Below, piece by piece: positions 7,988 to 15,758 of a DNA stretch of 17,953 nucleotides. Made by a program: the position numbers and the translations under genes. The notes beneath the pieces are model-generated. The model made no database searches and was not told where the DNA came from. It saw only the letters and a list, made by a program, of their open reading frames with translations. Each line of letters begins with the position of its first letter. Position 1 is the stretch's first letter. Origin of the DNA: Gammaproteobacteria bacterium (GTDB taxonomy: Bacteria; Pseudomonadota; Gammaproteobacteria; SZUA-229); contig JAPHRB010000061.1 of assembly GCA_026197015.1 (NCBI GenBank), positions 1 to 17,953 of the forward strand, given 5' to 3'.

Positions 7988-8449
7988 TCACTCGGACTCA
8001 CCGTAGAAGTGTTGCTGGAAAGATTTGCGAAAACTCTCATGGCAGGCAAGACAGGTTTTTTGCAACTCTGAGAAGGCCAAAATCACTCCGTAGCTATCTT
8101 TTTCAGCGGCAACTTCACCTAACACACGAGCCGCATCATGAGTTTTACCGTCATATTCCTTGAACCTGCTTACATTGGTCCCTGCATAACTCAGAATGCG
8201 TACTTTTTCTAAAAATGGTGGCTGCGGATGGTCAGCTACCAGTGGTGCGATTTTTTCAACTAGTTGCCAGTCCTCACGAGAAATACCATCGGTAATACTT
8301 TGCATATTCTTACCCAGATCTTGCATAATTTTGCGCAACGCCAGTGGCTCGCTGGAATCTGCTGAAGTTTCAGCAAATACCTGACCAGTGTTAATTATGA
8401 TGGTTAATCCTGTCAACAGGATGGTTTTAATCATGTTAGCTGTTCTCAT
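7988..8449 (-). CDS. Cytochrome c'-type haem protein, periplasmic
   Basis: 153 aa with a Sec signal peptide: basic start (MRTANMIK), hydrophobic stretch to about residue 22, and probable cleavage after VFA26. The mature part is a helical bundle of the c'/c-556 type. The single haem site CLACH (133-137) sits near the C-terminus, as usual for this family. Helix starts resembling the family include LRKIMQDLGKNMQSI. Relatives bind NO or act as electron carriers. GGAG lies 11 nt before the ATG at 8449; Met6 is a possible second start. It follows the RND pump gene on the same strand after 127 bp, so it may be read through from the efflux operon or use its own promoter. The functional link to efflux is unproven. 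Confidence 0.85.
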   Translation of the reverse strand: MRTANMIKTILLTGLTIIINTGQVFAETSADSSEPLALRKIMQDLGKNMQSITDGISREDWQLVEKIAPLVADHPQPPFLEKVRILSYAGTNVSRFKEYDGKTHDAARVLGEVAAEKDSYGVILAFSELQKTCLACHESFRKSFQQHFYGESE

Positions 8450-8521
8450 CTACAATGTTCTCCGATTTTATTTATCTTATGGACTGGTTACTTAATATAT
8501 GTAATGTTCGCGCCTGAAAAG

Positions 8522-8557
8522 TTTGCTAAAAGTTTTGATAATTTTTTTGCTAAAAGT
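8522..8557 (-). repeat. Three tandem 12-bp direct repeats upstream of the cytochrome c' gene
   Basis: On the minus strand ACTTTTAGCAAA occurs at 8557-8546 and again, identical, at 8533-8522. The 12 bp between them (AAAATTATCAAA) match at 8 of 12 positions. The array lies 73-108 bp upstream of the cytochrome start codon. It could be an activator site or only AT-rich drift. Confidence 0.4.
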
Positions 8558-8576
8558 GCAATTTTCACAGTTTTAA

Positions 8577-11500
8577 CTATGCCGCTGCCGGTTCTAATTC
8601 TTCTGCTAATTTTACAAATCCAGCATCTTCCATAATTGCATACATGGCTGGCAGAACCAGCATGATCAAAACTGTGGATGTCAACATACCAAACACAATG
8701 CTGGTCACTAATGGCACAAGTATTAATGCCTGCGTACTGGTCTCAAACAACAAGGGTGTCATACCTGCAATCGTCGTCACAGAAGTCAGGAAAATAGCCC
8801 GGAAACGATCGACTACTGCCTGTTTTGCTGCGTCATGAAAAACCAACCCCTCTTCTACTCTATATTTCACAAATTCCACCAGCAGGATCGAATCATTGAC
8901 GACGATCCCCGCCAGAGAAACAAAACCAATCATACTTGGTAAAGTGAAATCCAGGCCCATAATCAAATGCCCCCAGATCGCACCGATGAGGGCAAGGGGA
9001 ATATTAATCATAACGATTAACGGTTCGCGGAAATTGCGAAATTGCAGGCTGAGTAAAAGGAATACCCCAAATGCGCCAAACCCGAAACCTGAAAGTATAG
9101 ATAACTTAGTTTCAGTGCCGTTTTCGACTTCGCCTTTAAGTCTAAACGTGATTTCAGGATAACGTTTCTGCAATGTGTTTAAAAAGTTTTTTTGCAGGCT
9201 TGTGATAACTTCCGAGGTGTTAGCAATGTTTGCATCTACATCGCCATAAATATTGACAGTGCGCTGGTGGTTGATATGACCGATGCGAGAAAATTCACGT
9301 GTTTCTGTAATAATCGCGACACTGCTTAAGGGGATTTCTTTTCCGGTTTTTGAAAACACGGTGAAATTATCAAAATCGCGTAACTCATTACCTTGCTGGT
9401 TGCCCAGTTTGGCAACAATCTCATAAGCTTCACGGCCTTTGTAAATCTCATTAATTTTAACGTCCAGATAAGCTGATCGTAGTTGCGAGGCAATGCTACT
9501 GGAATCAATGCCCGTGGCTAAGGCTCCCGGTTTAAGTGAAATATTGTATTTCGGTTTACCTGGACGAAGATCATCCAGCAAATTGTTAACGCCATCATAA
9601 CCCCTGAGCCAGTTTTGCACTTCCCATGACGCCCTTGACAGTTCATCCATGTTTTGTCCGCTCAGGCGAATATGGATTGCGCGTCCCGCCGGACCTACTT
9701 TGGGTTCTTTATATTGAATGTTTAATACGTCGGGTAATGCCCCGGTATTTTGTTCCCAGAGCCGGGTTAACTCAAGAATATTTGTATTGCGTTTTTCGGT
9801 GTTAAGTAAATCAATGCTAAGGGTTGCCAGATGCGTTCCATTTTCGGAAACATCAGCATGCTCGCCATATGAAAGCTGCACATTTTTAACCAGCTCTTCT
9901 GATTCATTTTGGCTAAGGGTTTTATTGGTTTCATACAGCGCATTGAGCAGTCTCTCTACTACCTGCTCGGTTTTTATCAGCGAGGTGCCTTGTGGTAGTA
10001 AAATTCTGGCTTCCAGATTATTGCCTTCAAGATCGGGGAAGGCTTTGAATTTAACAGTTCCAGTTGCCACCAGACCAACTGAAAAAATCAACATGGCCAG
10101 CGCTATACCTACCGTAATATATCTAAAGCGCATAGCAAGTACAGCAGTACGCCCAACCGCGGCGCGAAGTTGATTAAAGCGGGCCTCAAACTTGAGTCGC
10201 CATTTTGGCGGTGTATTTTCGCGGCCATGTTCTAATGAGCTTTTCAGGTGGTGTGGCAATACCAGAAAAGCTTCAATCAAACTAATGGTAAGCACCGACA
10301 ACAAAACCACGGGCAGTACACCTAAAATCTGCCCCAGATCACCCTTCATCATTAACAGGCTGCCAAATAAAAAGGCGGACGTGAGATAGGATGAAAAGAC
10401 GCCACGAAAAACTTTTTTGGTACCATCGATAGCCGCATCCAGAGGTGACTTGCCTTTGCGATATTCATGATCAATGTTTTCAGATAAGACGATGGCATCA
10501 TCCATTAAAATACCAATAGCCATAAGCAAGGCGACCATTGAAATCATATTGATACTCACGCCAAACACGACCATCATGGCAAGCCCACCCAAAAATGAAA
10601 TAGGTAAACCCAGAGCAATCCAGAATGTATAACGCCATGAAAAAAATAATAACAACATTAAGGTCGCCAGAATCAAACCCTGCCAACCATTTGTTAACAA
10701 CAGTTGCAACCGGTCTCGCACTGATGTCGAAGTATCATTAACAATAGTCAGTTGTGTTCCGGCAGGTAAAATTTTATTTTCTTTTTCAACAAACTTTATC
10801 AATGCGTCGGCAACTTTCAGTGTGTCATCAATAGTGTTTTTACTGACTTTGAGTAGTGCAGCCGGTTTACCGTTTAACTCGATGCGTTCTTCTGGGTTTT
10901 CAAATTTATTTTCAATTTTGGCAATATCACCCAGTTTAATTTCGCCACCTTCGGGCATATTAATAATAACGAGATCGGCCAGTTCATCGGCGGTCTTTCT
11001 TATATTATCAAAATGAATCTGATAGGAAATTTCACTCTCTTCCAATGTCCCTGCGGGTAATTCCAGTGCCTGAGCAGAAATTAAATCGGCGATATTCTGA
11101 ACACTAAGATTATATTTTTGCTGAGTATCAGGACGTATCAATACCTGTAATTGATGTGTGGAGAAACCGTCCAGGTTAACGATTGGAATTTGCGGCATGG
11201 CAATCAGACGGTCACGGTAATATTCCGCCAGTGTTTTTAATTCAGTGGCTGTTAACTTTTCTGAAGTAATGGCTATATTGGCAACCGGGTTAATTCTCCC
11301 CAGCTGTTTGATAACAGGCTCTTCGATATTTTCGGGAAAATTCTGAATCGCATCAATTTCAGTTTTAATATCATCAGTGAACTCACGTATATTTCCCGCT
11401 TCCTGCATCTCCAGTGTAAAAATGGCAACATTGTCACGAGCATCACACTCCTGTTCTTTTAAAAAGCTGATGCCATCTGTGGCATCTTCCAACGGGTTGC

Positions 11501-11684
11501 AAATACCATCTTCAACATCGGTCGGGCCTGCTCCAGGATAAGCAACTGTAACTTGTACCTTGCTGGGCTTGAGCAGTGGAAAGGATTCTTTATTAAGCTC
11601 TTTTAGTGAATTTAAACCAATGGCAATGATTGCCATCATCAAGATATTACTAATGGTGGGATGTGCCGCAAAATAGCGAATCAT
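8577..11684 (-). CDS. RND-superfamily efflux pump, inner-membrane transporter (AcrB/HAE-1-like)
   Basis: 1035 aa, the normal size for a trimeric proton-driven RND pump. It starts MIRYFAAHPTISNILMMAI (TM1). A first periplasmic porter domain follows, then a block of helices at about 335-480, a second periplasmic loop at about 540-860, and a final block at about 862-1015. The paired acidic residues of TM4 are present as Asp395-Asp396 (GILMDDAIVLSENI). In the later GIVVNDSILLVEF block, Asn930-Asp931 replace the Lys-Asn of AcrB, as in many environmental RND pumps. Two Cys (62 and 80) sit in the first periplasmic region. The start codon overlaps the adaptor stop as ATGA, so translation is coupled. 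No outer-membrane channel gene is present, so a TolC-like protein must come from elsewhere. The substrate cannot be predicted. Confidence 0.93.
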   Translation of the reverse strand: MIRYFAAHPTISNILMMAIIAIGLNSLKELNKESFPLLKPSKVQVTVAYPGAGPTDVEDGICNPLEDATDGISFLKEQECDARDNVAIFTLEMQEAGNIREFTDDIKTEIDAIQNFPENIEEPVIKQLGRINPVANIAITSEKLTATELKTLAEYYRDRLIAMPQIPIVNLDGFSTHQLQVLIRPDTQQKYNLSVQNIADLISAQALELPAGTLEESEISYQIHFDNIRKTADELADLVIINMPEGGEIKLGDIAKIENKFENPEERIELNGKPAALLKVSKNTIDDTLKVADALIKFVEKENKILPAGTQLTIVNDTSTSVRDRLQLLLTNGWQGLILATLMLLLFFSWRYTFWIALGLPISFLGGLAMMVVFGVSINMISMVALLMAIGILMDDAIVLSENIDHEYRKGKSPLDAAIDGTKKVFRGVFSSYLTSAFLFGSLLMMKGDLGQILGVLPVVLLSVLTISLIEAFLVLPHHLKSSLEHGRENTPPKWRLKFEARFNQLRAAVGRTAVLAMRFRYITVGIALAMLIFSVGLVATGTVKFKAFPDLEGNNLEARILLPQGTSLIKTEQVVERLLNALYETNKTLSQNESEELVKNVQLSYGEHADVSENGTHLATLSIDLLNTEKRNTNILELTRLWEQNTGALPDVLNIQYKEPKVGPAGRAIHIRLSGQNMDELSRASWEVQNWLRGYDGVNNLLDDLRPGKPKYNISLKPGALATGIDSSSIASQLRSAYLDVKINEIYKGREAYEIVAKLGNQQGNELRDFDNFTVFSKTGKEIPLSSVAIITETREFSRIGHINHQRTVNIYGDVDANIANTSEVITSLQKNFLNTLQKRYPEITFRLKGEVENGTETKLSILSGFGFGAFGVFLLLSLQFRNFREPLIVMINIPLALIGAIWGHLIMGLDFTLPSMIGFVSLAGIVVNDSILLVEFVKYRVEEGLVFHDAAKQAVVDRFRAIFLTSVTTIAGMTPLLFETSTQALILVPLVTSIVFGMLTSTVLIMLVLPAMYAIMEDAGFVKLAEELEPAAA

Positions 11685-13147
11685 TGCACAGCACCTTCAA
11701 TTAACTCAGGGGTGGAAACCGGCTTGTGACTTTCGTTAAGTTTATCTCCATTGATATTGTCTGGGATGATGGCGTTTTCACCCGCAGCGTCTTTAACCAT
11801 CTGTTTTTCATACTCACTTGCCATCACAAGTTTAAGCGGCAAACCATTAATCACAGGTGTAACATCACTGATAATTATTTTTTCACCTTCTTTAACACCA
11901 TCGCCGACAACCACCAGTTTCCCCTGTTTGTGAAGAATATTTAGCGGTCGAATTTCCAGCTGATAATTTGTCCCTGATTCATTTTCTCTGGCAACATAAA
12001 CGCGCCCCTGATGGATAGCCTTTCTTGGTAAAACCAGCAACTCACGTGCGGGTGAAAAAAATTCAACCGCTGCATACATGCCTTTTAACAAGGGTGGACG
12101 TTTGCCAGGAATGACACCCGCATAGGGATTATTAACCGCAACGACCAGGCCAATTGTATCCCGATCAGGATCAATGGACTCACTAATACGTAACAGTTCA
12201 CCTTGCCATTTTGTACTAATCCCTTCATACCCGACGAGGCTAACGTTTGCCTGCAGTTTAATTTTAGAGAATGCAAACTGCATGTCTTGCGGGTTTTGCA
12301 GGTTTAAACTTTGATCACCAAAACCTATTAACATTGGGTAAAACTGACGTACAGACAACTGTGCATTAATTTCGATAGCCTGTGTGCCTAATGCTTCAAA
12401 CAACTCACTGCCTACTGATGTATATTCACCTTTCTCTACTAATACTTCTCCTATGCGCGCATCAAATGGAAGGCGAATTTCGGTACGCCCAAGAGTATCC
12501 TGGCTTTGTGCAAGCTGAGTTTTAGATTGTTTGATTTGTGCCTGAGTTACGGATTTACGACTCGTGTAACTTGCCAGCCTGCCCTGTAAATCTTCGACCT
12601 GCTGTTGAAGTTGCAAAACTTTCTGCTCTTCAGCATCAACGGTTGAACGAGAAATAAGACGTTTTTCCCAGACACTTAACAAACGGTTTAATTCTTTTTT
12701 GCCAGTGTCTAGATTCTTTCTGGCAATTTCGAGTGAGCGACGGGTGCTACGTTCCTCAACTTGTAATTGCTCGAGAGATGACTGACTACCCGCTAGCCCC
12801 GCCTCGCTTTGATCCCGTGAAAACTCAAAAGCAGTGGGTTCAATTCGTATAACCACGGTTCCCTTTGCCAGACTTGCACCTTTTTTCAATGCCGGGTGGA
12901 TATAACTAATCTTGCCGCTGACTTCTGTTTTGGCTTTCACCAGAACCGCGGGTTCGACATTACCGTAAGCCATAGCACGACTGCGAAATGGCAGTTTCTT
13001 CAAGGTAATGACTTCCACCGTTTTAACAGGAAATTGCAATACCTCATGCTCTACTGGTGGCGCAGATTTTATCTTATAAATAACCACAGCCAGAGCTATA
13101 ATAACAATCAAAGGTAGAATATATGCTTTTTGAAATATTTTTTTCAT
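11681..13147 (-). CDS. RND efflux membrane fusion protein (HlyD/AcrA-type adaptor)
   Basis: 488 aa. Residues 9-26 are a single hydrophobic anchor (YILPLIVIIALAVVIYKI) with no lipobox Cys, so it is probably a membrane-anchored periplasmic adaptor. Half-lipoyl segments lie at about 70-108 (VKAKTEVSGKI...KKGASLAKG) and 222-250 (LPFDARIGEVLVEKGEY). Between them is a long helical hairpin at about 112-218, rich in Gln, Glu, Leu and Arg. Beta-barrel and membrane-proximal domains follow (GVIPGKRPPLLKGMYAAVEF... VLPRKAIHQGRVYV). It is about 100 residues longer than AcrA, mainly through the hairpin and a polar C-terminal tail after about 440. It overlaps the upstream TetR gene and the downstream pump gene by 4 bp each. 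It links the pump to an outer-membrane channel encoded elsewhere. Confidence 0.92.
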   Translation of the reverse strand: MKKIFQKAYILPLIVIIALAVVIYKIKSAPPVEHEVLQFPVKTVEVITLKKLPFRSRAMAYGNVEPAVLVKAKTEVSGKISYIHPALKKGASLAKGTVVIRIEPTAFEFSRDQSEAGLAGSQSSLEQLQVEERSTRRSLEIARKNLDTGKKELNRLLSVWEKRLISRSTVDAEEQKVLQLQQQVEDLQGRLASYTSRKSVTQAQIKQSKTQLAQSQDTLGRTEIRLPFDARIGEVLVEKGEYTSVGSELFEALGTQAIEINAQLSVRQFYPMLIGFGDQSLNLQNPQDMQFAFSKIKLQANVSLVGYEGISTKWQGELLRISESIDPDRDTIGLVVAVNNPYAGVIPGKRPPLLKGMYAAVEFFSPARELLVLPRKAIHQGRVYVARENESGTNYQLEIRPLNILHKQGKLVVVGDGVKEGEKIIISDVTPVINGLPLKLVMASEYEKQMVKDAAGENAIIPDNINGDKLNESHKPVSTPELIEGAVQ

Positions 13148-13752
13148 TTGCTGTGCTCAATCCCACGACGATAAATTGCAAAAACACCCGCCGCTTTATC
13201 TCGTATATTTCCAGTATCTCCGTCCAGTAATGACTGCATAACCAGACCTTGAATGGTACCAATAAACAATGTACCCGCTGCCAGTGTATTTATAGCCAGA
13301 TCTATTTCACCTTGAGTTTTACCCTTTTCTATCAATACCGCCAAACGCTCAGCGTATTTTCGAGTCATGGTGCGCGCCATGCGTTTGGCTGCGGTATCCT
13401 CCGCACGTTGTAATTCGCCAAACAACATACGCGGCACACCTGGATGAGCAGAGACAAACTCAATATGTGTCATAAACACCGCTTCTAGTGCTGCAAGTGA
13501 ACTTACTGCAGACTTGGCTGCCTTATCTATTCGTGTTAACAGGCGTTCCGCAAGCCACTCCATTACCGCCTGCCAGATGGCCTCTTTATTAGGGAAGTGA
13601 CGAAACAAGGCCCCTTGTGTCACATTCATGTATTTAGCAATGGCTGCGGTGGTTATATTGTCTGGATTTTGTTTACCAGCAAGTTCAACCACTGCCTCTA
13701 CGGTTACAGCGCGACGTTCATTAGCCGGAAGATGTTTGCTTTTAACTGTCAT
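13144..13752 (-). CDS. TetR/AcrR-family repressor of the RND efflux operon
   Basis: 202 aa. The N-terminal helix-turn-helix is clear at residues 32-56 (DNITTAAIAKYMNVTQGALFRHFPNKEAIW), and the remaining helices form the ligand-binding dimer domain (about 70-195). It is the first gene of the operon; its stop overlaps the adaptor ATG by ATGA. A perfect palindrome lies 7 nt upstream of its start and over the predicted -10, so autorepression of the whole operon is the natural model, relieved by a pump substrate. The SD is weak (GGAT, with the right side of the palindrome overlapping the leader). The ligand is unknown. Confidence 0.9.
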   Translation of the reverse strand: MTVKSKHLPANERRAVTVEAVVELAGKQNPDNITTAAIAKYMNVTQGALFRHFPNKEAIWQAVMEWLAERLLTRIDKAAKSAVSSLAALEAVFMTHIEFVSAHPGVPRMLFGELQRAEDTAAKRMARTMTRKYAERLAVLIEKGKTQGEIDLAINTLAAGTLFIGTIQGLVMQSLLDGDTGNIRDKAAGVFAIYRRGIEHSK

Positions 13753-13759
13753 GGATTAT

Positions 13760-13791
13760 CCAGAAGATAGTAATTGATTACTATCTTCTGG
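13760..13791. promoter_or_regulatory. Perfect palindromic operator of the efflux operon
   Basis: CCAGAAGATAGTAAT (13760-13774), a 2-bp spacer TG, then the exact reverse complement (13777-13791): 15-bp arms without mismatch. It covers the predicted -10 and start point of the TetR-adaptor-pump promoter and ends 7 nt before the ATG. This position and symmetry fit a TetR dimer operator. In the mRNA the promoter-distal part could also pair near the SD. Confidence 0.8.
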
Positions 13792-13811
13792 CATGACAAA
13801 CCTAATGTCAA
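13783..13811 (-). promoter_or_regulatory. Predicted sigma70 promoter of the TetR-adaptor-RND operon
   Basis: On the minus strand a perfect -35, TTGACA (13811-13806), is followed after 17 bp by GAAGAT (13788-13783), a modest -10 lying inside the palindrome. The start point would fall near 13776, giving a leader of about 24 nt. The mobile-element left end begins 16 bp upstream of the -35. Confidence 0.6.
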
Positions 13812-13826
13812 GCCTGCCGCGTAAAA

Positions 13827-13857
13827 AGCAGGTGGGGTCAGGTCTTGCATTAATGCA
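13827..13857 (+). repeat. Left inverted terminus of the RAYT element
   Basis: 31 bp matching the reverse complement of 14719-14749 at 28 of 31 positions; mismatches are two adjacent bases outside the core (GG against CT) and one inside the ATTnATGCA end (A against C). Confidence 0.8.
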
Positions 13858-13879
13858 CGGCATCAGTTAATTTCACTTC

Positions 13880-14725
13880 ATGGCCAGACCACTACGCATA
13901 GAACTACCAGGCGGTTTATACCACATCACGTCACGAGGTGATCGGCGTGAAGATATATACTTTAATGACGCTGATCGTCTTGAATGGTTGCGCATATTAG
14001 GCATGGTGTGTCATCGCTATAATTGGGTATGCCATGCCTGATGCCAGATGACCAATCATTATCATATTGTGATTGAAACACCCGAAGGTAATTTGTCGCA
14101 AGGTATGCGACAACTCAATGGCGTTTATACACAATGGATCAACCGCACGTATGAACGAATCGGACATGTATTTCAGGGTCGTTATAAAGCTATTATGATC
14201 GAAAAAGATAGTTACTTGCTTGAGCTGTCACGTTATGTAGTATTAAACCCGGTGCGAGCAGGTATGGTGCGACATACCAAACAATGGGTCTGGAGCTCGT
14301 ATCGAAATATGATTGGTCAAGTAGCAGCGCCAGAATGGTTACAAACGGATTGGGTATTAGGTCAATTCAGTAAGCAACGCGCTCGTGCCATTACAAAATA
14401 TATTGAGTTTGTGCATGATGGCATAACATTACCCAGTCCCTGGTTGATGCTAAAAGGACAGATCTATCTAGGAAATGAAAAATTTATGGCGCGTATGCAA
14501 CAGCATGCGGAGAATGAGATTGACCAGAGTGAAATACCACGCGCACAAAGACGGTCTATAGCTAAGCCTTTAACGTATTACCAGAAGAAATACAAAACGC
14601 GTAATGATGCAATATATCAAGCTTACGTAAGTGGTGAGTATTCCATGAAACATATCGCAACACACTTTGGGGTGCACTATTGCACTGTAAGTCGTGTTAT
14701 ACGAAAAATGGAGTCGGATGCATGA
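13880..14725 (+). pseudogene. REP-associated tyrosine transposase (RAYT, Y1_Tnp family), interrupted by a TGA codon
   Basis: The frame opens at ATG 13880 with MARPLRIELPGGLYHITSRG, the standard RAYT/IS200-like start, and would run 281 codons to TGA 14723-14725. It is broken by one in-frame TGA at 14039-14041, between VCHA and CQMTNHYHIVIET, where relatives usually have Trp or Tyr. TGG to TGA is one base change. Downstream, the HUH motif NHYH and the conserved RYVVLNPVRAGM block are intact, and the C-terminus (KHIATHFGVHYCTVSRVIRK) resembles a helix-turn-helix. ATG 14048 could restart a 225-aa protein that keeps NHYH but lacks the N-terminal strand. Such enzymes are single-strand nucleases that act on their cognate palindromic termini. 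It is probably inactive or recoded; a sequencing error is possible. Confidence 0.85.
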
Positions 14726-14800
14726 ATGCAAGACCTGACCCCAAGTGCTCCGAAAAATGGAGTCGGATGCATGAATGCAAGACCTGACCCCAAGTGCTCC
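14703..14800 (+). repeat. Exact 49-bp tandem duplication of the element's right end
   Basis: 14703-14751 and 14752-14800 are identical. The unit starts GAAAAATGGAGTCGG, covers the last codons and stop of the transposase gene, includes the 31-bp right terminus and ends GTGCTCC. A truncated third copy of the terminus core follows at 14807-14822 (CCTGACCCCAAGTGCT). Confidence 0.92.
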
Positions 14801-14848
14801 ACAAGGCCTGACCCCAAGTGCTTTTGAATGTGGCGAATCAGCTCGTTT

Positions 14849-15685
14849 TTAGCCTCTTAGCGCCTCTGCATGATAAACCAGGTGCTCACCAATAAACGTT
14901 GCGATAAAGTGGTAACTATGGTCATAATCCTCGTGCATACGAATCGTTATCGGTGCACCATGTTCCTTGTAGGCTGCTTCAAGGTCCTGCGGGAACAGTT
15001 GTTCTTCAAGAAACTCATCAGCGAGCCCGTGGTCAATTAATGCCGGCATTGGTTTACTGCCAGATTTAACCAGTTCGGTCGCATCATAAGCCTTCCATAG
15101 TTCACGATTATCACCAAGGTAGGCACTGAAACAGCCTTCTCCCCAACTGCTTTTCAGCGGGTGGCATATCGGCGCAAAAGCGGAAACCGAACGATAAGCA
15201 CCCTCTTCTTTTAACGCACAGATCAATGCACCGTGTCCACCCATCGAGTGTCCGGTAATAGATTTAACACCGGCTAAAACCGGAAAGTTTTTTTCAATCA
15301 ATGCCGGTAACTCTGCCGTGACATAATCATACATCTGGTAGTGTCTGGCCCATGGATCCTGAATCGCGTTAATGTAAAAACCCGCGCCTTTACCCAGATC
15401 ATAACGATCTTCTTGATCTGCTACATCATCACCCCGTGGGCTGGTATCCGGCATCACCAGTGCGAGCCCGAGTTCTGCGGCATAACGTTGTGCACCTGCC
15501 TTGGTGCGTACATTATCATCGGTACAGGTAAGCCCCGATAACCAGTACACCACCGGCACTTTTTCTGTTTCTGCCTGTGGTGGCAGATAAACAGAAAAAG
15601 TCATAGTGCAGTTACAACTGGTAGATGGGTGCTCATAACGATTTAACCAACCGCCAAATTCTTTTATCGATTCAATCTGTTTCAT
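14849..15685 (-). CDS. fghA: S-formylglutathione hydrolase
   Basis: 278 aa, an alpha/beta-hydrolase of the esterase-D family that hydrolyses S-formylglutathione to formate and glutathione, the second step of cytoplasmic glutathione-dependent formaldehyde oxidation. The nucleophile elbow is GHSMGG with Ser147; Asp223 (HGLADEFL) and His256 (DYDHSYHF) complete the triad. Other family signatures are WLSGLTCTDDNV, PDTSPRG and GAGFYINA. The length matches the usual 275-285 aa. AGGA lies 7 nt before the ATG. It lies 73 bp downstream of the dehydrogenase gene on the same strand, so co-transcription is likely. The mobile element abuts its 3' end. The call is firm; the symbol (also frmB or fghA) is conventional. 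Confidence 0.95.
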   Translation of the reverse strand: MKQIESIKEFGGWLNRYEHPSTSCNCTMTFSVYLPPQAETEKVPVVYWLSGLTCTDDNVRTKAGAQRYAAELGLALVMPDTSPRGDDVADQEDRYDLGKGAGFYINAIQDPWARHYQMYDYVTAELPALIEKNFPVLAGVKSITGHSMGGHGALICALKEEGAYRSVSAFAPICHPLKSSWGEGCFSAYLGDNRELWKAYDATELVKSGSKPMPALIDHGLADEFLEEQLFPQDLEAAYKEHGAPITIRMHEDYDHSYHFIATFIGEHLVYHAEALRG

Positions 15686-15758
15686 TTTTATATCCTACAG
15701 TTTAATTCTACAGTTCAAGCCTATAACTATTCCTACAACCCATTGTTACAACTTATAC
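15686..15758 (-). other. Spacer between the dehydrogenase and hydrolase genes
   Basis: 73 bp with a small direct repeat (CTACAGTT at 15695-15702 and 15708-15715) beside the hydrolase SD. No terminator or strong promoter is seen, consistent with a two-gene operon. Confidence 0.5.

Larger units (their letters stand above)
13827..14822 (+). mobile_element. RAYT/Y1-transposase element with inverted termini and a duplicated right end
   Basis: The element runs from a 31-bp left terminus (13827-13857) to right termini in inverted orientation (14719-14749 and 14768-14798) plus a shorter third copy (14807-14822). One Y1-type transposase gene fills the interior. The shared 19-bp core is TGGGGTCAGGTCTTGCATT. 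It sits between the efflux promoter and the 3' end of the S-formylglutathione hydrolase gene. I see no clear target-site duplication, which fits HUH-type transposition. Outer limits are approximate. Confidence 0.75.

Noticed and set aside
9718..10173. 151-codon plus-strand ORF
   Set aside because: It lies wholly antisense to the RND pump gene, whose frame carries clear family motifs; the opposite product is Ser/Arg-rich and has no recognisable feature.
13760..13791. Palindrome as a transcription terminator
   Set aside because: No T-run follows on either strand, it is AT-rich for a terminator stem, and it lies at a promoter rather than a gene end; an operator fits better.
14039..14041. In-frame TGA as a selenocysteine codon in the transposase
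   Set aside because: Relatives carry Trp or Tyr here, not Cys; no SECIS-like stem was apparent after it and the family has no selenoprotein precedent. A nonsense mutation is simpler.
14703..14822. Repeat cluster as a CRISPR array
   Set aside because: The 49-bp units are directly adjacent without spacers and match the inverted terminus of the transposase element.
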